From contig JBBQTU010000037.1 of NCBI GenBank assembly GCA_038213005.1, forward strand, positions 1 through 23,231: DNA of 23,231 nt, written 5' to 3'. This DNA is from JBBQTU01 sp038213005 (GTDB lineage Bacteria > Planctomycetota > Phycisphaerae > Tepidisphaerales > Tepidisphaeraceae). The notes beneath the pieces were generated by a model. It was not told the DNA's origin, made no database searches, and was given only the letters and a program-made list of their open reading frames with translations. Made by a program: the position numbers and the translations under genes. Position 1 is the stretch's first letter. Each line of letters opens with the position of its first letter. Positions 7,427 to 14,889 of the stretch are shown piece after piece.

Positions 7427-7693
7427 ATGCTCGATATTCTCGCTCAGGCGGCCGACGCCGGTAAGCTCGGCATTGGACTCGGTGCCGCTGGCATTGCCAT
7501 CGGCGCGGGCCTCGTGGTTGCTGGTGGTGCCAAGGGCATCGGCCATCTCGCCGGCAGCGCCATGGAAGGCATCGCCCGCCAGCCCGAAGCCGGTGGCCGC
7601 ATCGGCACGAACATGATCATCGCCGCGGCGCTGATCGAAGGGTTCACCTTCTTTGCGTTGGTCATCTGCAATACGCTCGCTGGCAAGCTCTAG
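7427..7693 (+). CDS. atpE: ATP synthase Fo subunit c (proton type)
   Basis: An 88-residue hairpin of two membrane helices. Helix 1 carries the glycine ladder (GIGLGAAGIAIGAG), the polar loop has the conserved RQPE (residues 51-54) that contacts gamma and epsilon, and helix 2 carries the ion-binding carboxylate Glu71 in ALIEGFTFFAL. The residue after Glu is Gly rather than Ser/Thr, and helix 1 has Val or Ala where Na+-binding c subunits have Gln, so H+ coupling is expected. GGAAGGAG ends 6 nt before the ATG, the strongest ribosome site of the operon, which fits the high copy number of c. Hairpins flank the gene on both sides. Confidence 0.97.
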   Translation: MLDILAQAADAGKLGIGLGAAGIAIGAGLVVAGGAKGIGHLAGSAMEGIARQPEAGGRIGTNMIIAAALIEGFTFFALVICNTLAGKL

Positions 7694-7703
7694 TGAGATC
7701 CGA

Positions 7704-7732
7704 CACCTGTCCGGCGGCAAGCCGGGCAGGTG
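7704..7732 (+). other. Strong intercistronic hairpin between atpE and atpF
   Basis: CACCTGTCCGGC and GCCGGGCAGGTG form a 12-bp stem with one G-U pair and a 5-nt loop, 10 nt after the atpE stop. No T-run follows and atpF starts 20 bp later, so it is more likely an mRNA-stabilising or processing element, or a partial terminator, than a full terminator. Confidence 0.7.
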
Positions 7733-7751
7733 CCCTTGTTGGAGAACTTTT

Positions 7752-8426
7752 ATGATGCGATTCCTCACAGCCTGCCTCCTGGCGATCCTCAGCCTCACGT
7801 GGGCCAATTCGTCAGCGCGCGCCGACGAACTGACGACTGACATCACACAGGACGTCAAGAGCATTGATGCCGGCAAGGACGTCAAAGCGCTTGAGCAGGA
7901 CGTCGCTCACGGCGAGCACGGCAGCCCCAATATCATGGCGTTTGATCCCACGACGGCGATCTGGACGATCATCGTCTTCGTCATCCTGCTGGCGGTCCTC
8001 TATCCGACGGCATGGAAGTCGATCCTGGCCGGCCTGAAAGCCCGCGAGGAGCGTATCCGCAAGGACATCGCTGACGCCGAGGCGGCCCGTACACGCGCGG
8101 AGGCAACTCTTAAGGAGTACAACGCCCAACTCGCCGCCGCCGAGCAAAGTGTGCGCGAGATGATCGCCAAGGCGATGGCCGACGGCGAGAAGATGGCGGC
8201 CACCATCCGAATGAAGGCCACCGAAGAGGCCGAGCAGGTGCGCGTTAAGGCGACGGCCGACATCGAGGTCGCCAAGAAGCAGGCCATCGTCGAGATTCAT
8301 GCCCAGACCGCCGAACTGGCTACCGCGATTGCCGAGAAGATCATCCGCAAGAACCTGAGCGTCGACGATCAGCGTGAACTGGTCCGGGTGAGCCTGGCCG
8401 AACTCCAGAAACAGAGCAACAACTAG
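7752..8426 (+). CDS. atpF: ATP synthase Fo subunit b, with cleavable signal peptide
   Basis: 224 residues; subunit b is the peripheral stalk that ties F1 to Fo. The N-terminus (MMRFLTACLLAILSLTW...ARA/DE) is a typical signal peptide of about 24 residues, not found in E. coli b. Then comes a charged linker (30-62), one membrane helix (about 69-86, IWTIIVFVILLAVLYP), and a long Ala/Glu/Lys-rich helix with continuous coiled-coil character, ending in EKIIRKNLSVDDQRELV, the conserved delta-binding end. GGAG lies seven bases before the ATG at 7752. The signal peptide would put the linker in the periplasm with the normal N-out topology. Only one b gene is present, so a homodimer is likely. The next gene starts 12 bp on. 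Confidence 0.93.
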   Translation: MMRFLTACLLAILSLTWANSSARADELTTDITQDVKSIDAGKDVKALEQDVAHGEHGSPNIMAFDPTTAIWTIIVFVILLAVLYPTAWKSILAGLKAREERIRKDIADAEAARTRAEATLKEYNAQLAAAEQSVREMIAKAMADGEKMAATIRMKATEEAEQVRVKATADIEVAKKQAIVEIHAQTAELATAIAEKIIRKNLSVDDQRELVRVSLAELQKQSNN

Positions 8427-8438
8427 GCGGGAGCTGAG

Positions 8439-8996
8439 ATGTCGCAGATTACCAGTCGAAATCCCGCAGTGGCCGCCTACGCCGAGGCGCTACTTGATCT
8501 GGCCCAGGAGGCCAAACAGGAAGAGGTCGTGGCCAGCGAGCTGCTCGAGCTCCAGACGCTCCTGGCGCATGAGCGGAACTTTGAAAACTTCATGGAGAGC
8601 CCCAGCATCCGCATCGGCGAGCGGGCGGAAGTCATCCAGAGGATCTTCGCCGATCGGCTCTCGCGGCTGACGATGAACTTCATGGGCGTGCTCAATGCCA
8701 AAGGGCGTCTTGCCCTGCTGAAGCATGTGGCCGACGCCTATCGCGAGCAGCTCAACACGCGCCAGGGCAAGGTGACCGCGAGCGTGACGGTTGCCCTGAA
8801 GTTGTCGGACGCTGAAAAAGAAGTGGTCCGCCAGGAACTCAGCGCCGCCATGAAGAAGGATGTCATCGTCGAGTTGCACGTGGACGAGTCCATCCTGGGC
8901 GGCATGGTCGTGAAAGTGCAGGATCGCCTGATGGACGCCAGCGTCCGGGCACAATTGGATGCGATGCGGAGACAACTGATAACAGGCAAGGCGTGA
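8439..8996 (+). CDS. atpH: ATP synthase F1 subunit delta
   Basis: 185 residues of the OSCP/delta family, which joins subunit b to the top of the alpha3beta3 ring. The N-terminal helical bundle begins AVAAYAEALLDLAQE, the middle has the conserved FMGVLNAKGRLALLKHV segment, and the C-terminal domain holds DESILGGMVVKVQDRLMDASVRAQLDAMRRQL, the family signature. Length is typical. GGAG stands five bases before the ATG. The gene is followed by a 166-bp AT-rich spacer with a large inverted repeat, unusual in an otherwise compact operon. Confidence 0.95.
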   Translation: MSQITSRNPAVAAYAEALLDLAQEAKQEEVVASELLELQTLLAHERNFENFMESPSIRIGERAEVIQRIFADRLSRLTMNFMGVLNAKGRLALLKHVADAYREQLNTRQGKVTASVTVALKLSDAEKEVVRQELSAAMKKDVIVELHVDESILGGMVVKVQDRLMDASVRAQLDAMRRQLITGKA

Positions 8997-9019
8997 GGAG
9001 AGACGTGAATACAAAAGCT

Positions 9020-9106
9020 AAAAAGCTAAAAAGCTAAAAGCAGAAAACAGAAACAGGACCTCAGCGTTTGCTTTCGGCTTTTCTGCTTTCAGCTTTTTAG
9101 CTTTTT
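9020..9106. repeat. 28-nt AT-rich inverted repeat in the atpH-atpA spacer
   Basis: The left arm (9020-9047) is built of AAAAAGCT units and ends in GCAGAAAA; the right arm (9079-9106) is its reverse complement with one mismatch in 28 positions, around a 31-nt loop. An extra AAAAGCT unit precedes the left arm. The stretch is strongly AT-rich, unlike its neighbours. No transposase, target duplication or terminator T-run was seen, though the right arm is T-rich. Confidence 0.85.
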
Positions 9107-9130
9107 CTGAGTAAGACTTTTTCTGAGTAA
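9101..9130. repeat. 14-nt direct repeat upstream of atpA
   Basis: CTTTTTCTGAGTAA occurs twice (9101-9114 and 9117-9130), two bases apart, the first copy overlapping the right arm of the inverted repeat. The atpA ribosome site follows at 9150-9153. Confidence 0.8.
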
Positions 9131-9162
9131 AGAGAATAAACCAAAAGCCGGAGAACTAATCC

Positions 9163-10680
9163 ATGGCCATCAATGTTGCAGAGATCACCAGCGTACTGAA
9201 GAAAGAGATCGCCAACTTCGACCAGAAACTCCAGATGAGCGAGGTCGGGACGGTTGTGGAAGTCGGCGACGGCATCGCCCGCATCTACGGCCTGGGCAAG
9301 GCGATGGCCGGCGAACTGCTTGAGTTCCCCAACGGCGTGATGGGCCAGGTGTTCAACCTCGAAGAGGAGAGCGTCGGCGCCGTCATTTTCGGCAACGCCC
9401 TGGAGATCAAGGAAGGCGACACGGTCAAGACCACCGGCCGCCTGCTGGAAGTCCCTGTCGGCGACGGCGTCGTCGGCCGCGTGGTCAATCCGCTGGGCCA
9501 GCCTGTGGACGGCGGCCCGGCCATTCCGTTGACGCAAACCCGCAAACTCGACCTGGTCGCCCCCGGCATCGCCGATCGTCAGCCGGTGAACCAGCCGCTG
9601 CAGACCGGCATCAAGGCCATCGACGCGATGACCCCCATCGGCCGCGGCCAGCGCGAACTGATCATCGGCGACCGCAAGACCGGCAAGACCGCCATCGCCA
9701 TCGACGCCATCATCGCTCAGAAGGAAACGGGCGTAAAATGCTTCTATGTCGCCATCGGCCAGAAGGAATCCAGCGTCGCCGGCGTCGTTGAAGTGCTCAA
9801 GAAGAACGGCGCGATGGCGTACACGACGGTGATCGTCGCTTCGGCTTCCGACCCTGCGCCGATGCAGTACATCGCCCCCTACGCCGGCTGCGCGATGGCC
9901 GAGTATTTCATGTGGAAAGGCGAGCACACGCTTGTCGTCTATGACGATCTGACCAAGCAGGCGGTGGCCTATCGCCAGCTTTCGCTGCTGCTGCGTCGCC
10001 CGCCCGGCCGCGAGGCCTTCCCCGGCGACGTGTTTTATCTGCACAGCCGCCTGCTGGAACGCGCCGTCAAGCTCAGCGACGCCCATGGTGGCGGTTCACT
10101 GACCGCCCTGCCGATCATCGAGACCCAGGAAGGCGAAGTCTCGGCATACATCCCCACCAACGTCATCTCGATCACCGATGGGCAGATCTATCTGGAGCCG
10201 GACCTGTTCTTCAGCGGTGTGCGGCCGGCCGTTAACGTCGGTATCTCCGTCTCCCGCGTGGGCGGCAACGCCCAGATCAAGGCGATGAAAGACTCGAAAG
10301 TCGCCGGCCGCCTGCGCCTGGACCTCGCGGCCTATCGCGAACTCGAAGCCTTCGCGCAGCTCGGCACGGAACTGGACAAGGCCACCCAGCAGCAACTCGA
10401 TCGCGGCGCCCGCCTGGTCGAACTGCTCAAGCAGGGCCAATACCGTCCGATGACCGTCGAACAGCAGGTGATGGTGCTCTTCGCCGGCGCACAAGGCTTC
10501 CTGGATGATGTGCCCGTGCCCCGCGTGCTTGAGTGTCAGAACGAGTTCCTGGCCTACGTCGCCAGTTCCGCCCCCGCCTTCCCGAAGGATCTGGCCCAGA
10601 AGAAGGAACTGACCAAGGAAATCGAGGCCGAACTCCGCCGCCTCCTGACCGAGTTCAAGGCCAAGGTCTGGAAGAAATAG
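9163..10680 (+). CDS. atpA: ATP synthase F1 subunit alpha
   Basis: 505 residues, the normal length. Alpha is the non-catalytic nucleotide-binding subunit of the F1 hexamer. It shows the N-terminal beta-barrel (VGTVVEVGDGIARIYGL), the P-loop GDRKTGKT (residues 169-176), the Walker B region TLVVYDDLTKQA, and the arginine finger Arg365 in ISVSRVGGNAQIKAMK, which completes the catalytic site on beta. GGAG precedes the ATG by nine bases. It is the last gene of the operon here: gamma, beta and epsilon, which normally follow, are absent and the next gene is convergent. The complete active-site residues argue against a relic, so the remaining F1 genes should be elsewhere in the genome. Confidence 0.97.
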   Translation: MAINVAEITSVLKKEIANFDQKLQMSEVGTVVEVGDGIARIYGLGKAMAGELLEFPNGVMGQVFNLEEESVGAVIFGNALEIKEGDTVKTTGRLLEVPVGDGVVGRVVNPLGQPVDGGPAIPLTQTRKLDLVAPGIADRQPVNQPLQTGIKAIDAMTPIGRGQRELIIGDRKTGKTAIAIDAIIAQKETGVKCFYVAIGQKESSVAGVVEVLKKNGAMAYTTVIVASASDPAPMQYIAPYAGCAMAEYFMWKGEHTLVVYDDLTKQAVAYRQLSLLLRRPPGREAFPGDVFYLHSRLLERAVKLSDAHGGGSLTALPIIETQEGEVSAYIPTNVISITDGQIYLEPDLFFSGVRPAVNVGISVSRVGGNAQIKAMKDSKVAGRLRLDLAAYRELEAFAQLGTELDKATQQQLDRGARLVELLKQGQYRPMTVEQQVMVLFAGAQGFLDDVPVPRVLECQNEFLAYVASSAPAFPKDLAQKKELTKEIEAELRRLLTEFKAKVWKK

Positions 10681-10681
10681 G

Positions 10682-10734
10682 GCCCGCCGGCGGGCGGGAA
10701 GTCCGAAGTCTCAAAATACGAAATCCGAACCTCG
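10682..10734. repeat. GC palindrome and period-7 repeat after atpA
   Basis: A perfect 14-bp palindrome GCCCGCCGGCGGGC lies directly after the atpA stop (10682-10695). From 10698 five 7-nt units follow (GAAGTCC, GAAGTCT, CAAAATA, CGAAATC, CGAACCT). They are diverged but keep the GAA core and the same period as the heptamer blocks at 1.8-2.2 kb. Confidence 0.55.
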
Positions 10735-10779
10735 TTCGGCTTTGCGTGTGGCGTTTCGACTTTGCCAGTCAAAAAACCA

Positions 10780-10816
10780 AAGCCCGGACATGCGAAATAC
10801 TCGCACGTCCGGGCTT
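10780..10816. terminator. Bidirectional Rho-independent terminator between convergent genes
   Basis: AAGCCCGGAC and GTCCGGGCTT form a perfect 10-bp stem, extended inside by TGCGA/TCGCA across a mismatch, with loop AATAC. On the plus strand CTTGTTT follows; on the minus strand a GGTTTTTT run follows. It can therefore end both the atp operon and the minus-strand HPF-like gene. Confidence 0.88.
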
Positions 10817-10928
10817 CTTGTTTCACTGTTGGTTTCGTCTCACCGCCGGCTCGGTCGGACTCGCGGAAGCCATGGCTTCGGGCACTCGCCCCCGCGCGCC
10901 GCTGATTCACCGGACAGTGTGTCCCGTC

Positions 10929-11231
10929 TCACGCGGCGATCGTCTGACGGACCCGCTGCTCATGCAGTTGCTCCGAAAGCCGATGCACCAGATCCCGGCA
11001 CGTCTCTCGCAAATCATGTCCATGGGCGTGGCACTCAAGCGGTCCGCCGGCGCCGGCTACGGATGCCGTCATCTTATAAACGCTGCCCACCCGCTGCAGC
11101 GTAATCTTCACCGCGAAATCGCCCAGTCGCTGTGCCATTTTCAGCGATCTCTTCAACCACCCCATCAACTGCTTCCTGGTTGAACCCTTGAGGAGAACAT
11201 TGTTCGACTCAAGTTCGATCATCTCGGTCAT
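10929..11231 (-). CDS. HPF/RaiA-like small protein (putative ribosome-associated)
   Basis: 100 residues from the ATG at 11231, which has AAGGAG eight bases upstream. The pattern of strands and helices (VKITLQRVGSVYKMTASV, then HAHGHDLRETCRDLVHRLSEQL) recalls hibernation-promoting factor / sigma-54 modulation proteins, in which a beta-sheet is followed by a helix with a conserved Asp and paired basic residues. The match is by overall pattern, not by a diagnostic motif, and the N-terminal strand is weak. If correct it would bind the small ribosomal subunit under stress. The gene is convergent with atpA, and the shared terminator lies downstream. A plain hypothetical protein is the alternative. 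Confidence 0.5.
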   Translation of the reverse strand: MTEMIELESNNVLLKGSTRKQLMGWLKRSLKMAQRLGDFAVKITLQRVGSVYKMTASVAGAGGPLECHAHGHDLRETCRDLVHRLSEQLHEQRVRQTIAA

Positions 11232-11335
11232 AAGGCAGACTCCTTTCGCCCGAAGCCACCGTATCTTAGGCTGGCAGAGCTGCCGACAGTGCAACAAATC
11301 GCCCCATTTTTTTCTGGGAGAGCATGGCTTCGAAG

Positions 11336-11353
11336 CCGACCGCTGGCGGTCGG
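11336..11353 (-). terminator. Hairpin just after the outer-membrane-like gene
   Basis: CCGACCGC and GCGGTCGG form an 8-bp perfect stem with a 2-base centre, four bases past the stop of the minus-strand gene ending at 11357. No T-run follows directly, so termination is uncertain. Confidence 0.35.
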
Positions 11354-11356
11354 AAG

Positions 11357-11863
11357 TCAGAACGACCAGTTCAGCCGCAGGCCGATGGTGCGGCCAAGGT
11401 CCTGCGTCCGGATTTCGGGGCTCTTGCCGCGTGAGTCGGCGCCGTCGATCAGGAACACGGATAGGTCAAGATCGCGGCCCAGCACGAAGTTCTGGCTGAT
11501 GGTCCAGCCGCCGTTAGTGGCCAGGCCCAGACCGATCCCGACGCCGGTGCGATACTCGACGGCCGTAACGTCCTCAACGGAGAACGCCCCTACCCCGTCC
11601 ACACTCTTCGCTCGGGGAAGCTTGGCATCCACCAGAGGCTGCTTCGCAAGCGACCACTCATTGGACGACGCCCCAGCGAAGGTTGGCGGGGCGGAGACCG
11701 GGGCTTCGCCCGCTGATGTGGCCGGGGCCGATTGCAGCGTGAGCTGGTATCGCGGAGCAGGTCCGAAAATGTCCGCTGCTGCATCCTCAGCGGGCAGTGG
11801 AACCGCCGACGCGGCAGTGGCTGCCAATAGACAACCCAGATAGAACGATACCCGGAACTTCAT
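11357..11863 (-). CDS. Small exported protein, possibly outer-membrane beta-barrel type
   Basis: 168 residues from the ATG at 11863, with AAGGGG upstream. The N-terminus (MKFRVSFYLGCLLAATAASAVPLPA) is a signal peptide. A proline/alanine-rich linker is followed by alternating strands (YRTGVGIGLGLATNGGWTISQNFVLG, DLDLSVFLIDG) and the chain ends in GLRLNWSF. A C-terminal aromatic after alternating residues is the usual recognition signal of outer-membrane barrel strands. It is too short for a full barrel of more than four to six strands, so a fragment or an oligomeric barrel is possible. No family recognised. The histidine kinase gene lies 149 bp upstream on the same strand. Confidence 0.6.
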   Translation of the reverse strand: MKFRVSFYLGCLLAATAASAVPLPAEDAAADIFGPAPRYQLTLQSAPATSAGEAPVSAPPTFAGASSNEWSLAKQPLVDAKLPRAKSVDGVGAFSVEDVTAVEYRTGVGIGLGLATNGGWTISQNFVLGRDLDLSVFLIDGADSRGKSPEIRTQDLGRTIGLRLNWSF

Positions 11864-12012
11864 GGTTTCATCCCCTTGCACATCATAGCAGACCCGCCAG
11901 CGGGCCCGTGGTTAGGACCTTCAGCAGGACACGAAAGGTGTTACCCCGCCCGGCCAGCAAGGTTCAGACGATATCTTGCGGGAATGCCGTCGATAAATTT
12001 ACAGAGGACATC

Positions 12013-13200
12013 TCAACGGGTGGCGTCCTGATGCACTTCGGCGGACTTGAGGTCCGGCAGAACCAGGCGGAACGTGGACCCCACGCCCACCCGCGACTCG
12101 ACGGTGAGAGGTCCGCCCAGCAGTTTGGCGGCCTGCGACGCAATGGCCAGCCCCAGGCCCACGCCTGCCTGCCCGTGGGTGTTGCCTCGCTGGAACGCAT
12201 CAAAGAGACGCTGCACTTGATCGTCTGCGATCCCGGGTCCCTCGTCGGATACAGACAACACCCACCCCTCTGCTTGCGGACGGTGATCGGCGTGGACGCG
12301 AATCGTCCCCTTGGCACTGTACTTGATGGCATTGCCGACCAGGTTCTGCAGCACGAGTCGGATCCACTCGCCGTCACTGCTGACCTTCGCCTCCGGCGGC
12401 ACTTCGACCACCAGGCGCAAGTCTTTCTGCTGGGCTTGGGCCATGAACTGCTGGGCCACCTTGGAAGCCAGCACATACAGGTCCACGGGCATCACCTGAG
12501 GCTGGGGCTGTCGTTGCAGTCGCTCCGTCTGGAGCATCCGATCCATGCCGGCGATTGTGGTGAACACCGACAACTCCACCGCGTTCAGGTCGGCTACTTC
12601 TTCCTCCATGCCCGGCATGCCGGTCAGCCGACTCTTAATCAGTTCCAGCGTCAGGGTCATGCTGTTGATGTTATTGCGCAAGTCATGGGAGATGAACGAC
12701 AGGTACTTGGATTCGGCCTCGGTGGCGGCCTGCAAACGATACTGCTGATGCTCGACGAACGCCAGGACCCCGCGCTGGAGCATGGCATCAATGCCCATGT
12801 GCAGGGAGATCTGCTCGGCACGAGACAGGCTGCGAGGCAGAGCGGTTTCGACCTCCTCAATAACGATGCGCCTCAGCAGACGGTATTCGACGAGCAGTTC
12901 CCACAGGTCATACTTCTCCTCAAACCGGAGACTGGCGTGCTTGCGTGAGCTTTCGCCAAGGTCGGCCGTCGCTGCAGCGTCGGTGGACGCCAGAGCGTCA
13001 GCCAGTTGCCGCAGGATCTCCAGAGAGTCATCCCTGAGCTGGACAAAGGTCAGCGTATCGGCGGTGGGAAGGACGCCGCGCACCGACTCTTCCCATCGGG
13101 CCATGATCGTGCTTATTCGGCCCCGGACCGCTTCGGCCAGTTCCGGCAAGGCCTTGTGTTCGAGAAGATCAACGACCGACGCTGGAACGGCACTGGGCAT
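12013..13200 (-). CDS. Sensor histidine kinase with RsbRD-like N-terminal domain
   Basis: 395 residues, no membrane segment, so probably a cytoplasmic sensor. The kinase core is complete: phospho-acceptor His172 in SHDLRNNINS, N-box QNLVGNAIKYS, G1 box DEGPGIA, F box FDAFQRG and G2 box GVGLGLAIA. The N-terminal 150 residues are all-helical (RWEESVRGVLP, EEKYDLWELLVEYRLLRR) and resemble the N-terminal sensory domain of RsbR/RsbRD-type proteins. The ATG at 13200 is preceded by GAGG; the frame is open further upstream but without better signals. No response regulator is adjacent, so it is an orphan kinase; the partner and stimulus are unknown. Confidence 0.88.
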   Translation of the reverse strand: MPSAVPASVVDLLEHKALPELAEAVRGRISTIMARWEESVRGVLPTADTLTFVQLRDDSLEILRQLADALASTDAAATADLGESSRKHASLRFEEKYDLWELLVEYRLLRRIVIEEVETALPRSLSRAEQISLHMGIDAMLQRGVLAFVEHQQYRLQAATEAESKYLSFISHDLRNNINSMTLTLELIKSRLTGMPGMEEEVADLNAVELSVFTTIAGMDRMLQTERLQRQPQPQVMPVDLYVLASKVAQQFMAQAQQKDLRLVVEVPPEAKVSSDGEWIRLVLQNLVGNAIKYSAKGTIRVHADHRPQAEGWVLSVSDEGPGIADDQVQRLFDAFQRGNTHGQAGVGLGLAIASQAAKLLGGPLTVESRVGVGSTFRLVLPDLKSAEVHQDATR

Positions 13201-13394
13201 CTGGACCTCGCTGCTAAGGCCATCCGCCAGTTTGGGGTTACAACCAATCCGTGCAGTCGGACAAGCCAATACCAATGTTAGGCAGGGAGGCCTGCTTTGC
13301 ACCAATCGGAAATCTTAGGTCGATCCAGATGCAATTTCCTCGGACGTGAGGTAGCTTGACTCCCGGGCGGCTCTGTGTGATTGTCGCTGGCAGA

Positions 13395-14822
13395 ATGACT
13401 ACTCCTGCTGTGAAACCTGCCGAACCAATCGATGCGGCCCATTTCGGCTCCTACCGAAAGCTGCTACTGCTGGCCGGGCCGCTGATCCTCTCGCACATGG
13501 GCGTGATGCTCATGCAGGTGGTCGACGGGCTATTTCTGGCCCGCTATTCCAAGAGTTCCATCGCCGCCATCGGCCCGGCCGGCATGACCTTCTGGCTCCT
13601 GTGCGGGCTGTTCATCGGCCTGGTGGGATATACCAACACGTTTGTCGCGCAGTACGTGGGGGCAGGCCGCAACGACCGGGTCGGGTCGGCGGTCTGGCAG
13701 GGAATCTACCTGGCGATCGCGGCGGCGGCGATCATGTTTGCCGCGTCGTTTACCGCCAAGCCGATCTTCGATCTGGCGGGACATGAGCCTGCCATCCGCG
13801 CCGACGAGATCGTCTATTTCAGGACCCTGTGTTACGGTGGGCTGGCGCTGATGCTGTCGGCCGCGATATCCGGTTTTTTCGCAGGGCGAAATGACAACCT
13901 GCCGCTGATGGTGGCGCACATCATCGGGAACATCGTCAACGCCGTAGGGGCCTGGGCGCTGATCTTCGGAAGGTTGGGCCTGCCGGAAATGGGAATGCGC
14001 GGAGCGGCGTGGGCCACGGTCGCAGGGCAAGCGGTGCAGATGCTGATCATGGCGTGCCTGCTACTGCGTCCGAAGTTCCTCCGCGAGTTTCACACATGGA
14101 GAGACCGGCGAATCGACCTGCCCCTGATGTGGCGGATGTGCACCTACGGGTTCCCCAACGGGGTGCGGTATGTCGTTGAGATTTTGGCGTGGACGGTATT
14201 CATGCTGCTGCTGGGCAGGGTCGACACCGATGGGCTGGCCGCGTCGAACATCGTTTGGCGAATCAACGGCCTGGCGTTCTTTCCGGTGATCGGCCTGTCC
14301 ATCGCGGTGTCGATGCTGGTAGGACAGGCCCAAGGCGCTGGCCGGCCCGACCTGTCGCGTAAGGTAACGCATCGGGGGCTGGTGCTGGGGCAGGTGTGGA
14401 TGGCATCAGCGGCCTTGGCGATGGTGCTGATCCCCAATCTGCTGCTGGACATTTTCCTGGACGCCGGGGCGGCCACCGACCTTGAACTGCGCGGGCTGTC
14501 GATCAAGCTGCTGTGGTTTGTCGCGGTCTATTGCCTGGTCGATGGGCTGAATATCGTGTTCATGTCGGTGCTGGCCGGTGCCGGTGATACTCGCTGGATG
14601 CTCATCGTCTCCGGCGGGATGCACGCGGGATTTGTGGTTGTGCTGATGTCGTTGGCGTGGTGTCACGCGGGGGTATTTGCCTTCTGGCTGGCGGCGACGA
14701 TCTTCATTTGCTCGGCCGCCATCGCGTGGATCGTGCGCTTCCGCTCGGGGAAGTGGGAGAACAAGCGCGTGATCGAGCACGCTCCGCCCGATATCGAGAC
14801 CACCCCCGTCCCGGGCGTGTGA
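13395..14822 (+). CDS. MATE-family multidrug/metabolite efflux transporter
   Basis: About 475 residues with twelve predicted membrane helices in two related halves. The first helix region (LAGPLILSHMGVMLMQVVDGLFLARYS) is the MATE signature, and the second half repeats it (GFPNGVRYVVEILAWTVFMLLLGR). MATE proteins export cationic or hydrophobic compounds using Na+ or H+. The ATG at 13395 is chosen by protein pattern; no good ribosome site is visible, and a TTG at 13356 with GAGG upstream is an alternative. It is divergent from the histidine kinase and ends 67 bp before the isoprenoid-type operon on the same strand. A possible link to export of that product is inference; a strong -10 box in the gap suggests the operon has its own promoter. 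Confidence 0.9.
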   Translation: MTTPAVKPAEPIDAAHFGSYRKLLLLAGPLILSHMGVMLMQVVDGLFLARYSKSSIAAIGPAGMTFWLLCGLFIGLVGYTNTFVAQYVGAGRNDRVGSAVWQGIYLAIAAAAIMFAASFTAKPIFDLAGHEPAIRADEIVYFRTLCYGGLALMLSAAISGFFAGRNDNLPLMVAHIIGNIVNAVGAWALIFGRLGLPEMGMRGAAWATVAGQAVQMLIMACLLLRPKFLREFHTWRDRRIDLPLMWRMCTYGFPNGVRYVVEILAWTVFMLLLGRVDTDGLAASNIVWRINGLAFFPVIGLSIAVSMLVGQAQGAGRPDLSRKVTHRGLVLGQVWMASAALAMVLIPNLLLDIFLDAGAATDLELRGLSIKLLWFVAVYCLVDGLNIVFMSVLAGAGDTRWMLIVSGGMHAGFVVVLMSLAWCHAGVFAFWLAATIFICSAAIAWIVRFRSGKWENKRVIEHAPPDIETTPVPGV

Positions 14823-14844
14823 ACTGTCCACCACATGCCACGCG

Positions 14845-14872
14845 CCGACGATTCGCTGCGCCCTGCTATAAT
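14845..14872 (+). promoter_or_regulatory. Candidate promoter of the isoprenoid-type operon
   Basis: A perfect TATAAT (14867-14872) lies 17 bp before the ATG at 14890. The -35 is weak (CCGACG at 14845-14850, 16-bp spacing, sharing GAC with TTGACA). Transcription would start near 14879, giving a leader of about ten bases that still contains the GGAAG ribosome site. Confidence 0.5.
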
Positions 14873-14889
14873 CTTCCCCGGAAGTGGCT

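Noticed and set aside
7427..7693. Sodium-dependent ATP synthase
   Set aside because: The residue after Glu71 is Gly, and helix 1 lacks the Gln of Na+-binding c subunits, so H+ coupling is more likely.
9013..9130. Insertion sequence or MITE
   Set aside because: There is an inverted repeat but no transposase and no visible target-site duplication, so I list it only as a repeat.
9097..10086. 329-codon minus-strand frame opposite atpA
   Set aside because: Shadow of atpA; no independent signals.
11797..12948. 383-codon plus-strand frame opposite the histidine kinase
   Set aside because: The minus strand carries all kinase boxes; this frame has no family pattern.
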